From Macrosoma leucophasiata (Eukaryota; Arthropoda; Insecta; Lepidoptera; Hedylidae), in contig JAWQUS010000020.1 in the NCBI GenBank assembly GCA_036365455.1, positions 1,213,001 through 1,277,000 of the forward strand: a stretch of DNA of 64,000 bases, read 5' to 3'. The position numbers were made by a program, and so were the translations under genes. Shown piece after piece: positions 22,494 through 33,043 of this stretch; within the stretch, counting starts at the first letter, position 1; each line of letters opens with the position of its first letter. The notes below the pieces were generated by a model that was given only the letters and a program-made list of their open reading frames with translations, ran no database searches and was not told the origin of the DNA.

Positions 22494-23157
22494 CTTCACG
22501 CCTGTAATCCCCGAAGGGGTAGGTAGAGGTAAGTGCATGCATTCAAGCATACATGCAAACACCCACGATTCGATTCGGTTTACACTAATGCACTATATAT
22601 ATACTTTATGATACTGGCCGGTACGTCTGTACCGATTCCTAAGCAGGTACAGACACGGAGCTCTCCGCTTATCCATAACCCAACAAATGTAGCCTCTATT
22701 ACCAGCGCATTAGATGTCGGTGTTGGTCAAGCGGCCAGTTCCCTACTAGTACACCATGAGTCGAGCTGAGCAAGTCGACGAACACGGGATCCAGAGACCT
22801 AAAATAAAAATTAGAAGTGAAAATATTGAAAATGCCTTATATTTATTCTTATACATGTATGTACCATCCCTCTCAGTCGCCCTTTTGTTACGTAATATAC
22901 CTATGTACCTAATTGTTACTCACTTCTAGTGTGTAGCCTACATGTGATGGGCCTCGTCTCCTTGCTTTTCATTCGACGCCTTGGCAAAATTGTATATCTT
23001 TTGTCTCCGTTTACTATCCGCCATATTTAATTTAATTTTATGTTTATTGCATAAAGGACTTTACGCCATTATCTCCGATAACCCCCTACCCGGGAATCGA
23101 ACGCAGGACCTCAGCGTAGTAGTAGTGGCCTGCTACCACTAGGCTACCGAGGCAGTT
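22494..23157 (-). repeat. SINE-D in two pieces, possibly split by an insertion
   Basis: The 3' piece at 22494-22572 (AACTTCACGCCTGTAATCCC to CACCCACGATTCG) and the 5' piece at 23050-23157 (AAAGGACTTTACGCCATTAT to the A-box half CTACCACTAGGCTACCGAGG, with B-box GGGAATCGAACGC) are collinear. About 480 unassigned bases lie between them. Comparison with 37964-38267 shows about 120 bases of the SINE are missing at the join. Confidence 0.65.
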
Positions 23158-23396
23158 AAAGTTATTTTCCCTAGATAAAACCCTAATGAGTTATGTTTTT
23201 CCATTGTTCCTGTAAGAATTTTACGAGTATGTATCATAATATATTTTTCGTAACTTGCGAGTGTTTTAAAGATTTTCAGCAGTTTCAGAGACGATTGATA
23301 TAAGTAAGCGAAGAAATATAGGATGCTCGATCTATAGTAGCTTAGACCGGATATGCTATAGAGGAATAGCAGGTTCGAAGTCCTCCCAAAACATTT

Positions 23397-23775
23397 ACTA
23401 ATCAGCCTTTAGCCGTCCACTGCTGAACGTAAGCCTTTCCTTGAGCCAACTATCCCGATCCTGAGCAGCTCGCATCCAACCGACTCCAGCCACTTTTCTT
23501 AACTCGTCACTCCAACGCGTAACTGGTCGTCCTACACTACGTTTACCTAGACGTGGTCTCCATTCGAGCACAAGTCTGCTCCAGCCGCTATCAGCCCTTC
23601 TACAGATGTGACCGGCCCATTGCCACTTCAACTTACTTATCCTGTGAACTACGTCGGCCACTTTAGTTCTTTTACGGATAAACTCATAAGTTCATAAGTT
23701 CAACGTTGCACAACGAGCGATGGAGCGAGCTATGCTGGGTGTCTCTTTGGCGGACAAAATACGAAATGAGGTTAT
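23397..23775 (-). mobile_element. RTE-type LINE 3' end with twin-priming inversion
   Basis: The minus strand from about 23690 down encodes FIRKRTKVADVVHRISKLKW, QWAGHICRRADSG, RPVTRWSDELRKVAG and WMRAAQDRDSW, the known tail of RTE-group ORF2. The plus strand at about 23696-23770 encodes the segment that precedes it, FNVAQRAMERAMLGVSLADK and IRNE. The 5' part is therefore inverted relative to the 3' part. The whole is bracketed by an 11-base TSD, CCAAAACATTT, at 23386-23396 and 23776-23786. Such inversion with a TSD is the mark of twin priming during target-primed reverse transcription. Confidence 0.9.
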
Positions 23776-23967
23776 CCAAAACATTTGTTCTCATATATTT
23801 TTTTCCAATTTTTACACGAGTTTGATGAAAACAACACGTATTCTTCAAGTCTGAAATGTTGATAATGTTCGCACTAAGTCATTGTGATGGGCGTTTTATG
23901 GGTAGGTTTTGTCCAGCACTGGACATAGTTTGGCTGGAGATGATAGATTTGTGTTTCCCCGTAATAA

Positions 23968-24258
23968 GTTTACTGGTGGTAGAGCTTCAGTGACGGAGCT
24001 CGCGGGCGTAGCCACCACCGCATTACCTGATATGCTTGCCGCTAAATGCTAGTGTTCAAAACTATCGTGTTCCGGTCAGGTGGTAATGTACGGCCCGGTA
24101 ATTTCCGGCACAGAGGCATAACACCTAAAGCCTCAGGAGTGGTAACGCATCTGCATTTTGACCTTGGTCTTACTGTGGCTACCTATAGGCGGGCAATCAT
24201 CACTTAACATCAGTGTGAATTGTGGATTTGTTGCCACTTCTATTACATTAAAAAAAAT
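23968..24258 (+). repeat. SINE-A (Bm1-like), full-length
   Basis: TTTACTGGTGGTAGAGCTTC head through TTAACATCAGTGTGAATTG to an A8 tail. Confidence 0.85.
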
Positions 24259-24261
24259 AAG

Positions 24262-24418
24262 CATCATAGAGGCATAACAACTCCCTCTAGCCCTCAGGAA
24301 TAGTCACGCATCTGTATTTTATTCTTCAGTATTTGCGTAGATGTCTTTAGGTTTCAGTGTTAATTTACCATCAATTTGAAACTGCAAGATATTTGCAGCC
24401 ATCATTACATAAAAAAAT
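24262..24418 (+). repeat. SINE-A, 5'-truncated, diverged
   Basis: ATAGAGGCATAACAACTCCC, GTAGATGTCTTTAGGTTTCA, then CATCATTACATAAAAAAA. It lies directly behind the previous copy and is much older. Confidence 0.65.
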
Positions 24419-25539
24419 TACAAACATTGTTTTGAGTCGGAATTTATTGTGACCCAAAAACAAAAATGTGTAAATTTAACCCAAAGTGACTCAGCTCAAA
24501 AGACTCTTATGCATACGTAATAAGATATTAATTAGTATGTTAAATAAGGGTGTAAGTAATATTTATGCGACGCTCGTAAAATGTGAAAAGAAAATCAATA
24601 ATTATTTGCAATTAAGGTAATGAGCTGGCATCGGGACGTGACGACCCTACTTCCAATTAATTAATAGTAATAATACTACATAAATATATCTACATATTCA
24701 TAGTTATTAGTTCTTAATAATTTGTAAATAGATAGTAAGTTGGTCTGAATAAAGGGCTTTATTATTATTATGTCTCTCGTCAGCACGGGGTCCAATTTGA
24801 ACCCCGGACCTTTGTCAGGCTTGCGCGGGGACATGGGGGGTCCAACACGTAGAAGCCCTGTCGAGAATTTTGATCTACATTGTAATGGGTTATATTCGGC
24901 GGTATCTCTCTCTGACTGCATCAATATTTAATACAGGCACAGACAGACCCCGCAGAATATAATGGAACTATTGTAATGATAAGTGATTCGCCAAACTTTG
25001 GGCTATGTGGGTGAACTGGGGGGACTAGCTGGCTGGGCCTATGGAGTGAGATCCGGCACCTGCCTATATTCAACATTATCGAATCCTACTTTAGGCAGGT
25101 GGTGACTCGCCTCTCCTTGGTGGGCCCTCCAAACAGCCAACCCACGGGGGGCTCGACGGGGGGCAACACTGTTGAGAGAGGCTGGGGGTGTCGAGAGGTG
25201 TGGCCCCGGTTTTATCATCACGAGCGAGTAATCTCGAGCTTGGAGCGGGCTTCCCCGCTATTATGCCTTTAGACACTTCCACCCCCGAGTGTATGGCTCT
25301 TGCAGAAATTTAGACAACAGCCTATTATCCAAATTTCTGCAAATGCCATACCTCTAGCGCCTCACTCTGACCAGCCAATGAAGGCAAGCCAGAGGTGAGA
25401 GACCTGATGCTCTATCCGACCGTACCTCTGTGTGGCGGACGAGGCGGAGCCCAGTTCTCTCGGAGGAACTCGAGATGATGGTAGGGGGTGGTGTCGCTAC
25501 TCACCAACAGCTCGCCACAAGCTGCTCTGTCCCCTTTTT
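24419..25539. other. GC-rich block of likely retroelement origin
   Basis: A LINE-like 3' end with GAATAAAGGGCTTTATTATT ends near 24770. From about 24775 to 25540 the sequence is CpG- and GC-rich (GGGGGGCTCGACGGGGGGC), unlike its surroundings. Overlapping frames of 60-82 codons occur on both strands without motifs. It may be the 5' region of a non-LTR element, but I cannot assign it. Confidence 0.35.
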
Positions 25540-25737
25540 TGTTATTATTATTATTATTATTAATAATAATGGCAACCCATTTTACGTCCCACTGCTAGGC
25601 ACGAGTCTCTCCCTTATTTTGGGGAAGGCCTAGAGCTTACTCCACTATGTTGCTCCAATGTTTTCAAACCGCCCATAAGGCCTCCGAAAAGGTTTAACGA
25701 CTGCTATCTATCGATAGCAACTGGGATCGAAGCCATT
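25540..25737 (-). repeat. SINE-B, truncated
   Basis: A (TTA)n-(TAATAA) tail, then GGCAACCCATTTTACGTCCC to GGTTTAACGACTGCTATC and TATCGATAGCAACTGGGATC. The A-box half is absent. Confidence 0.8.
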
Positions 25738-25788
25738 TTTGCACCCTAAGACGTTGATTAAAATTTTTTGCAGACATGAGATCGATAA

Positions 25789-25827
25789 GGATATAAATGT
25801 TGGGTTTAATACCCAACATTTATATCC
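25789..25827. repeat. Perfect 17-bp hairpin
   Basis: GGATATAAATGTTGGGT (25789-25805) and its exact reverse complement (25811-25827) are separated by TTAAT. Confidence 0.95.
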
Positions 25828-25857
25828 AAAAGGGTTGTGCACTTTTAAAAAACCACT

Positions 25858-26290
25858 AATGCCACCAACAGCACTACTACCACCACCATCAAAACCATCG
25901 TCACCACCACCAACGCCATCAACAACACCAATATCACCAAACACCTACGCCACCAATGCCACCAATTACACTAACGCCACCAAAACCACCACCACTACCA
26001 CAACTAATGCCACCAACGCATCCAAAACTACCAACAACACCCCCAACGTCACCAATGCATCCGTCGCCACTAAATACTACGACTACCAACGCCACCAACA
26101 CCACCACCAGAGTCACCAACACCAACGACACCAATGACACCAATGACACCAATGACACCAACGACACCAACCACACCAACGCCACCAATGCCACCAACGC
26201 CTCCACCACTGCCACCACCACAACCACTACCAACGCCACTAACGCCACCAATACCATCACCATCACCACCATCACCGCCATCATCATCAT
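25858..26290. repeat. (ACC)-rich low-complexity tract
   Basis: Over 400 bases of ACC/ACT/AAC/ACG triplets on the plus strand, with a 9-bp tandem ACACCAATG array at about 26124-26175. Because the period is a multiple of three, long frames open in four phases (Thr/Pro/Asn-rich on plus, Val/Gly-rich on minus, up to 199 codons). These are consequences of composition. I found no start context, homology or conserved domain. Confidence 0.85.
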
Positions 26291-26304
26291 AACCAACATC
26301 CGAA

Positions 26305-26445
26305 AGACGTCCATCCGTCTCCGCTGGACAAAGCCCTTCCCGAAGATGCTCATAACAATGTTTAGCGTCAAAAAGAAAGAATATGCTACAATTGCCACGG
26401 TTGGCATGCTGATTGGTGATCACAGCGGCGATTGTTTTATACCGG
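26305..26445 (+). repeat. Repeat F fragment
   Basis: CCGCTGGACAAAGCCCTTCC, GGTTGGCATGCTGATTGGTG and ATCACAGCGGCGATTG also occur in related form at 51400-51540 and (reverse) 56800-56900. Confidence 0.55.
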
Positions 26446-26559
26446 GACGCTGCTATGCAGTATGCTTAATGTTACTAACGAACAAAAAATTGCATAAAAA
26501 TTACGTATGTTGTATGGGTTTAATATTTAATTTACTTCATTTTAATTTTATTTAGTATT

Positions 26560-27027
26560 TATTATGGAAGGTAACAAAATAATAATAAGATAATAATACA
26601 ACATAAGATACTAGGTCATAACTATACAAAATAAAATAAAAATAAAATAAGACCTAACATTTTTGTGAAAATTTTAAGCGTCTACTTGCAAACACACAGA
26701 CAAACAGACATTTTTTCGGGATAAAAAGTGTTGTGCGCCAAAGGTTAAAGCATAATCATACCAAGTTTCATTGTAATCGGACCGGTAGTTTTTATGTGAT
26801 GCTTGAACAAACAGACAGACAGACAGACATACAGACAAGCAGACAGACAAAAAATTTTCTAATCACATATTTCGTTCGGGTTCGGTATCGATCTATTAAC
26901 ATCCTCTGGTATTTATTTTTTCAATATTTTTAATGTACAGAATTAACACTTCTACAGTTTTATTATAAGTAGGTATAGATAATTAGGCTCCTCGAGAGCA
27001 CTTTTACATCGTATTTTTTTTTAAACT
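26560..27027. other. Unassigned stretch
   Basis: Contains a (GACA)n-type microsatellite near 26813-26850 inside sequence resembling the GTCTGTCTGTC repeats of insects (CCAAGTTTCATTGTAATCGG). Otherwise AT-rich. Confidence 0.4.
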
Positions 27028-27233
27028 AACCTAGATGCGTTGCCACTTTTGAGGCCTAATGGTGTGACACTCCTGAGGTGTTATGCCTCTGTGGCGGAAA
27101 CTACAGGGCCATACATTACCACCTGAACGGAACACGATAGTGCTGAAAACTACCATTTAGCGGGCAAGTATATTAGGTAATGCGGTGGTGCCAACGCCCG
27201 CGAGATTCGTCACTGGAGTTCTACCACCAGTAG
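27028..27233 (-). repeat. SINE-A, 3'-truncated
   Basis: From GATGCGTTGCCACTTTTGAG to TTCTACCACCAGT. The tail portion is missing. Confidence 0.8.
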
Positions 27234-27619
27234 GTAATATTAAATGTATTATCTTGCTTTAAAAAATCGGCTTATTCTACTTTCCATCATATCAAATTAG
27301 GGTCCTAATTGGCATAACGACAGTCGAGCCTCCTCGGTCCAAAATATGTTTGTCATTTAAATTATACGAAATTAGATACCGTGACCCTTCTCACATGCTT
27401 AGCATATTTTTATAAATTACAGGTCAAATGGGTTTTTTATGAGAGTCCGTTTTTAATGGAGTATTATAATTTTAGATAGGCAGAGGAACAAACAGGAAGG
27501 GGCCGGAACTAATCAGGATAGAAAAAAACAACGGTAAATAAAACGGATAATAGACGGATAATAGACGGAAAGTTGTTTCAATATTTATTGTAGGTACATA
27601 TCAAACTTACTCACTTACT

Positions 27620-27672
27620 CACTCTTCACTCTCCGCCTACCCCGTTTGGAACCTGGCGTGAAGATGAATAAA
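27620..27672 (+). repeat. Element E 3' fragment
   Basis: CTCTCCGCCTACCCCGTTTG and CCTGGCGTGAAGATGAATA match the 3' part of E. Confidence 0.55.
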
Positions 27673-27726
27673 GATCCGAAAAGATCGATCTACGAATCTG
27701 AATCGAATACTGGTACTCGTGAAACA

Positions 27727-27987
27727 TCTATATATATAAAAATGCAACCCGTTTTCCTTGGTCACGGTATCACGCGTAAATGGCGGGACCGATTTCACTA
27801 ATATTGATTTTGAATGATTTTTAGCAGTCCAGGGAATGTTTAAAAGGTAAGAAAATATGAAGAAATTGAAGGGAAATAGTAAAAACCATCATTTCATTTT
27901 CCCATACAAATAGTCCGTATCCATCAAATCCTTGACACATGTCATATTTTCATTCTGAGGCAATACGAAGTTTGCCGGGTCAGCTAG
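27727..27987 (+). mobile_element. Helitron-like non-autonomous element
   Basis: The 5' end is TCTATATATATAAAAATG, the 3' end is TTTGCCGGGTCAGCTAG, and the flanking bases are A and T. TC start, CTAG (CTRR) end and insertion between A and T with no TSD are Helitron features. Related copies end the same way at 50491 (CTAG then T) and, reversed, at 33272. No Rep/helicase frame is present. Confidence 0.7.
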
Positions 27988-28621
27988 TAATAATATAAAG
28001 ATTAATTTAATAACTAAGGAGTAAGTAGTCATTTACAGGTAAATCCTTCTATTGTCAAATTGTTAATTGATGTCAATCATGACGTCAGCTATCATCTGTC
28101 TACGAGTCTACATTCAGATGCATACAACAATCAACACACAAAGTTATTGCAATCGAAAACTTTTTGTCTATTAAAAAATTTTGCCAAAGACTTTATTTTT
28201 ACTTCAATTAGTTTTGAAAGCGTGTTTTTTTCAAACTGTGATTTATTTTAACTTTTTTTGTTATGGATTTTTTTATTATATTTTTCAAAGTTGTAACAGC
28301 TCAATTGCTCTCTCCGTTATTTTATCATGAAACAATAAAACAGTAAATACTGCACTCTATAGATATTCGAATAAAAATCAGCATAAATGAATGAAACACC
28401 TGCGCTCATGACAAAGGTAGGCCTTCATTAGCCGTCCGCCTTCACGAGTGCGGCAATGAGTCGTTCGCAGCGGAATTAGTCGAATTAACGACTCTGATAT
28501 GCCTCTAATTAGATATGTGACTTCATTTAAAAGTAAAAGTGCATTATGACCTATTTTATACAATCCTGAAATATCTAACTTCTTGCCGAATTCCTTGAAG
28601 CGGTAGGTACAGGTAAATTTT
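27988..28621. other. Unassigned AT-rich stretch
   Basis: Frames of 60-63 codons without motifs. Nothing recognised. Confidence 0.4.
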
Positions 28622-28893
28622 TACTGGTGGTAGATCTCCAGTGACGGAGCTCGCGGGCGTAGGCACCACAGTATTACCTAATATACTTGCCGCTAAATGG
28701 TAGTGTTCAGCACTATCGTGTTCCGGTCAGGTGGTAATGTACGGCCCTGTAATTTCCGGCACAGAGGCATAACACCTTAGGCCTCAGAAGTGGTAACGCA
28801 TCTGAATTTTGACCTCGATCTTTGTGTGGGTGTGTATAAGCTGCAGTCATCACTTAACATCAATGTGAACTGCATGCTTGTTTGCAACGTAAA
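28622..28893 (+). repeat. SINE-A (Bm1-like), near full-length
   Basis: TTACTGGTGGTAGATCTCC to CTGCATGCTTGTTTGC. The poly-A tail has largely decayed. Confidence 0.85.
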
Positions 28894-28959
28894 AACCTAA
28901 TGAACCACGACTTATGAGCTAGGTTTTGTCTCATGTGATAGCGAGCGTCATATATCTGG

Positions 28960-29068
28960 TATAGTTATTATGAGGCCATATATTACCATCTAACCGAAAC
29001 ACGAGTGTGGAACACTACCAATTGGCGGCAAATAAATAAAGTGGTGCTGCCTACGCCCTCGAGCTCCT
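28960..29068 (-). repeat. SINE-A head fragment, diverged
   Basis: GAGGCCATATATTACCATC, CGGCAAATAAATAAAGTGG and GCCCTCGAGCTCC are recognisable. Confidence 0.65.
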
Positions 29069-29164
29069 ACAGTAAAGAAAAAAAAATGAAACTCTAATGA
29101 TTATTTAGAATCAACCCGATGTTAAAAATTATAATTAGAAAAATTGTAACGCAGCTTCCTCTTA

Positions 29165-29420
29165 TTGAATCGTGTAATAAGTGGTAAACAAGCATGCAGT
29201 TCACATTGATGTTAAGTGATGACTGCAGCCTATAGGCACTTACACAAAGACCAAGGTCGAAATGCAGATGCGTTACCACTCCTCGAGGCCTAAGGTGTTA
29301 TGCCTCTGTGCCAGATAGGAACACGATAGTGCTGAACACTACCATTTAGCGGCAAGTATATTAGGTAATGCGGTGCTGCCTACGCCCGCAAGCTCCTTCA
29401 CTAGAGCACTACCACCAGTA
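29165..29420 (-). repeat. SINE-A, internally deleted
   Basis: From AAGCATGCAGTTCACATTGA to GCACTACCACCAGT. About 35 bases around the GGAAATTACAGGGCC block are missing. Confidence 0.8.
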
Positions 29421-29918
29421 ATGTAATTGTAATCAAAGGAAACATACACATTGAAGAGTAAATTACTTGAAATGTGAATGAAGTTAGTTAGATTTAATTA
29501 AATAACTTGGCAACGATCTGCATGCACTTAACACCAGCACTAATGTTCGTCTATCGACTTGCAGTATGTCGGTGCACTAATTTGCCTAATTTCACTTCAG
29601 ACAGCGAGTCTTCACACGAGCTAACGAATGCAGTCTTTGTGATTCATGACGTTTGACGTGTTGATTAGTGATGTGCTTGGTGTTAAATAAACTTGTTTAC
29701 TGGCTTGGTTATATATGTATATATATATATATATATTTTTTTTAAGTTATGTCATAGAAGTGGCAAACAGGCATGCAGTTCACATTGATGTTAAGTGATG
29801 ACTGCAGCCTATAAACACCCACAAAGACCAAGGTCAAAATGCAGATGCGATACCACTCCTGAGGACTAAGGTGTTATGCCTCTGTGCCGGATATTACAGG
29901 GCCGTACATTACCACCTG

Positions 29919-32237
29919 TGCAAATCTACGCACCAACAGCCCAGTCTTCAGAAGAGGACATCGAGGGATTTTACGGAATACTCGAGGAAACACTGAATGG
30001 GATTCCAAATCGGGAAATCACCCCAGTTCTCGGTGACTTCAACGCCAAGATTGGCAGTACCTTTTCTGACGTTGAGCGTGGAGAGTGACTGATCAACTTC
30101 TGTGTAGAGAAAAACCTAAATATATTGAACACTAACTTTCAGCATCATCCTAGAAGGCTCTACACTTGGAAGTCACCAAGCGATCGATTTTGAAATCAAA
30201 TAGATCTTGATTAATTGTCGCTGGAAGTCATCGGTCAACAACACAAAAACTTTTCCCGGTGCGGAATGCGGCTCTGATCATAATTTATTTGTCATAGATT
30301 TCTCCCTCCGAATGAAAACAGGAAAGAGTATGCGGACAAAGCCAAGTCAGCTCGAGAGCTCGGAACGCGCGGCCTTTCATGACACAATCGAGGTAATGTT
30401 GACGAAAGAGCCTCCCTCACTATTAGCTGACAGCAACGGCCAATGGATAAAGCTAAAAGCTCAAATTGCAACTGCTCTAGATAAGGTGAGATCTAGTAGA
30501 ACCTAGCTACCAAGGAAAAAGAAAAGCTATATCACCAATGCTACCTGGGAGCTGGTACAACAGAGAAAGGATTTGAAGAAAAAGGGTTTAAAGAATTGAA
30601 CTGCGCGAAACTGCCATCCAACTCTCTGCTCTATCTAAACGTATAGATGCACAGTGTAGAGCAAACAAGAATTCATTCGTAGAAGGCATTTGCATGGAAG
30701 TCGAAAAACATGCGAAGAGATCTGAATCCGCAGACCTATTCAAGAAAGTTCGTTTGCTAGCTAAACAGTTTAAGGTTAAAACGTGTATAGAAGACTCGCC
30801 TGGGCAGGTTTTACACAAACTGGACCAAATAACTGAACGCTGGAGGGAATACTGTGCAAAACTGTACGAGAACCCCCGAATCAGCTATTATTCCTCTCCA
30901 TAAGAAAGGCTCAACAAAGAAATGTGATAACTATCGAACCATATCACTTATTTCACACGCTAGCAAGGTCCTGCTGCACGTAATGAACCGTCGTATAAGA
31001 TACTTTTTAGATTGGCAAATACCAGAGGAACAAGCGGGCTTCGTGAAAGGCAGGGGAACACGTGAACACATCCTTAATATAAGACAACTCATAGAAAAGG
31101 CTTACGAGTTTGACGTCCCGTTCCTCGTGTGTTTCGTGGATTACAGTAAGGCCTTCGACTGTGTAAATTGGAAAACACCGTGGAGAGTACTGTCAGAATT
31201 AGGTATACCCCAGCATCTGGTTGCCGTACTTGAGTTACTTTATATCGAAAGTTAAGGAGTAGTGAAAGTTGATACAATAATATCGGGTCCTTTCAGCTTT
31301 CAAAAGGGCGTGAGACAGGGTTGCATTTTGTCCCCCATTCTGTTCAATGCATATGGGGAGTATATTGTGAGACAAACCATGGATGGCTGGGAAGGAGGAG
31401 TAAGCATCGGGGGTGTCAAGATCACAAACCTACGATACGCGGACGATACCACACTTCTAGCTGCTTCGGAAACCGAGATGAAAGGTCTGCTGGAACGATT
31501 GGAGAGCATCAGCAATTTGTTGGGCTTGAAAGTCAACAAAGGGAAGACTAAAGTGATGGTGATCGACCGCACAAAGAAACTGGAGCTCACTTGGGCATTT
31601 AACCTTGACATAGTAAATAACTTCACGTACCTGGGCTCCAGTATCTCTAACACTGGCTCCTGCGACACCGACATCAAACGCAGAATAGGAATGGCTAAGG
31701 GTGCAATGTGCCATCTTAAGGGAGTATGGAAGGACAGAAACATCACAATAAGTACCAAGAAAAAGCTTGTGCAGACGCTAATTTTCTCCATATTCCTTTA
31801 CGGGGCCGAGACGTGGACGCTTAAAGCCAATGACCGTAGACGGGTGGACGCCTTCGAGATGTGGTGTTAGAGAAGGTTGTTGCGTATACCCTGGACTGCA
31901 AAACGTACTAATGTTTCAATTCTCAAGGAACTCAAAGTCACTACAAGACTGTCATCCATCAGTTTAAAGCGAGTATTGGAATACTTCGGGCACATTGCTC
32001 GAAAAGACGGAGGGAACCTTGAGAAGCTCATCATCACAGGCAAGGTCCAGGGAAGGAGACCACGCGGGCGCAGCCCGATGCGATGGTCGGATCAAATCCG
32101 CACCACACTCGACAGCAAGATGCACGAGGCCATACACACTGCCGGAAACCGTACCCGATGGCGCACTATCATCCGACAAAAAGTGATCCGTGGAGGGGGT
32201 CACGAGCCTCAGTAGTGGGAAAAACGACGCAAGGAGG
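29919..32237 (+). mobile_element. RTE/BovB-like LINE, 5'-truncated, with TSD
   Basis: This 2319-bp insertion is flanked by a perfect 13-base TSD, ACATTACCACCTG, at 29906-29918 and 32238-32250. It starts inside the endonuclease domain and ends just after the ORF2 stop with AAAACGACGCAAGGAGG, without poly-A, as is common for RTE elements. The TSD lies in SINE-A sequence, so the SINE is older. Confidence 0.92.
29921..32215 (+). pseudogene. RTE-clade ORF2 (endonuclease plus RT), inactivated
   Basis: In order: endonuclease motifs QIYAPTAQ and VLGDFNAKIG (29921-30088), then HHPRRLYTWKSPSD, CRWKSSV and AECGSDHNLFVIDF (30110-30506). RT motifs follow: IIPLHKKG and NYRTISLIS, EEQAGFVKGRGTREHI, FVDYSKAFDCVNW (30854-31255), VRQGCILSPILFNAY, the catalytic YADD at 31436-31447, and YLGSSI. 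The C-terminal block FLYGAETWTLKANDRRRVDA ... GRRPRGRSPMRWSDQI ends at 32213-32215. This order matches BovB/RTE proteins. The frame is broken by stops at 30086 and 30190, a frameshift near 30210, a disrupted stretch 30500-30850, and stops near 31253 and 31868. The RT core is well kept. Confidence 0.92.
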
Positions 32238-32300
32238 ACATTACCACCTGACCGCGGCAGACACCTGCAAGCTCCGTCACTGGAGCTCTACTACCAGTAA

Positions 32301-32828
32301 AATAATAATGGTAGCACATTATACATCCCACTGCTGGGCACGAGTCTTTCCCCTTTTTGGGGGAGGCCTGGAGCTTACTCCACCACGCTGCTCCAATGCG
32401 GGTTGGTGGAGATACGGGTTAGGGGCTAACCCGCTGTCGGCTTTTTTCAAACTACCCATAAGGCCTTCGACAAGGCTTAAAGACTGCTATCTATCGATAG
32501 CAACCGGGACCGACGGCTTAACATGTCTGTAGTGTCCACTATATTAAGGCGCCAACTAGTGGAACACAGATGAAACCTCACAGTACTTGTCTAGTACGAT
32601 AGATGGCGTGCAATCGAATTACATCGCACATGCGAAGATTTCTCAAGAGTTGGCATATATACAACTTCCCAACGTCAATCGTTGGGCCACGGCCCGCCAG
32701 GCGCTACCACCTCGCCTGGTCGGAGGATCCTCCCTTTTCGCCGGAGGAATACTACCACCCGTTCCTCCACATGCCCTCCGAAGCACAGAACACACATCTA
32801 CAGCCAGCCGCTGGGCCATGCGCGTTTC
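32301..32828 (-). repeat. SINE-B with a 243-bp insertion
   Basis: The 3' half is at 32301-32525 and the head half at 32769-32828 (CCCTCCGAAGCAC to GCCGCTGGGCCATGCGCG). The insert at 32526-32768 is bracketed by ACATG (32521-32525 and 32769-32773). Confidence 0.8.
32526..32768. mobile_element. Unclassified 243-bp insertion, possible solo LTR
   Basis: It sits in SINE-B with a 5-base TSD, ACATG. It holds a TATA-like GGCATATATAC near 32653 and GC-rich sequence after it, which is how an LTR promoter can look. The ends (TCTGTAG and TTCCTCC) do not form a clean TG...CA pair, so the LTR reading is only a suggestion. Confidence 0.45.
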
Positions 32829-33043
32829 AAATAAATAAATACGCTAACGTTCACAGCCCCACAATAGGTATAAACCTATGTCGTGGGTGCCGTTGTTTAC
32901 CCATAACATATACAAACACCCAGACCCAAAACAAATATCTGTAGGCCATACAAATATTAAGCCCGTTGCGGGTATCGCAGATAGAAGGAACCGCGTTCCT
33001 TCGAATAAAACAGTCGTCTTACACCACTGGACTAACCGGGTCT
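32829..33043 (-). repeat. SINE-C
   Basis: AATAAATAAATACGC tail side, GTTCACAGCCCCACAATAGG, CCATACAAATATT and the head ACCACTGGACTAACCGGGTC. The B-box region is rearranged and contains a small palindrome, GAAGGAAC-CGC-GTTCCTTC. Confidence 0.8.

Larger units (their letters stand above)
29736..32298 (-). repeat. SINE-A interrupted by an RTE LINE
   Basis: The poly-T side lies at 29736-29918 and the head side at 32238-32298 (GCTCCGTCACTGGAGCTCTA). The RTE insertion between them duplicated ACATTACCACCTG. The head side also lacks about 80 internal bases. Confidence 0.85.

Noticed and set aside
25934..26555. Structural or mucin-like protein genes (157- and 199-codon frames)
   Set aside because: Frames open on both strands because of triplet composition, without start context or conserved domain.
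31300..31791. 163-codon minus ORF opposite the RTE RT
   Set aside because: It is the shadow of the RT frame on the other strand.
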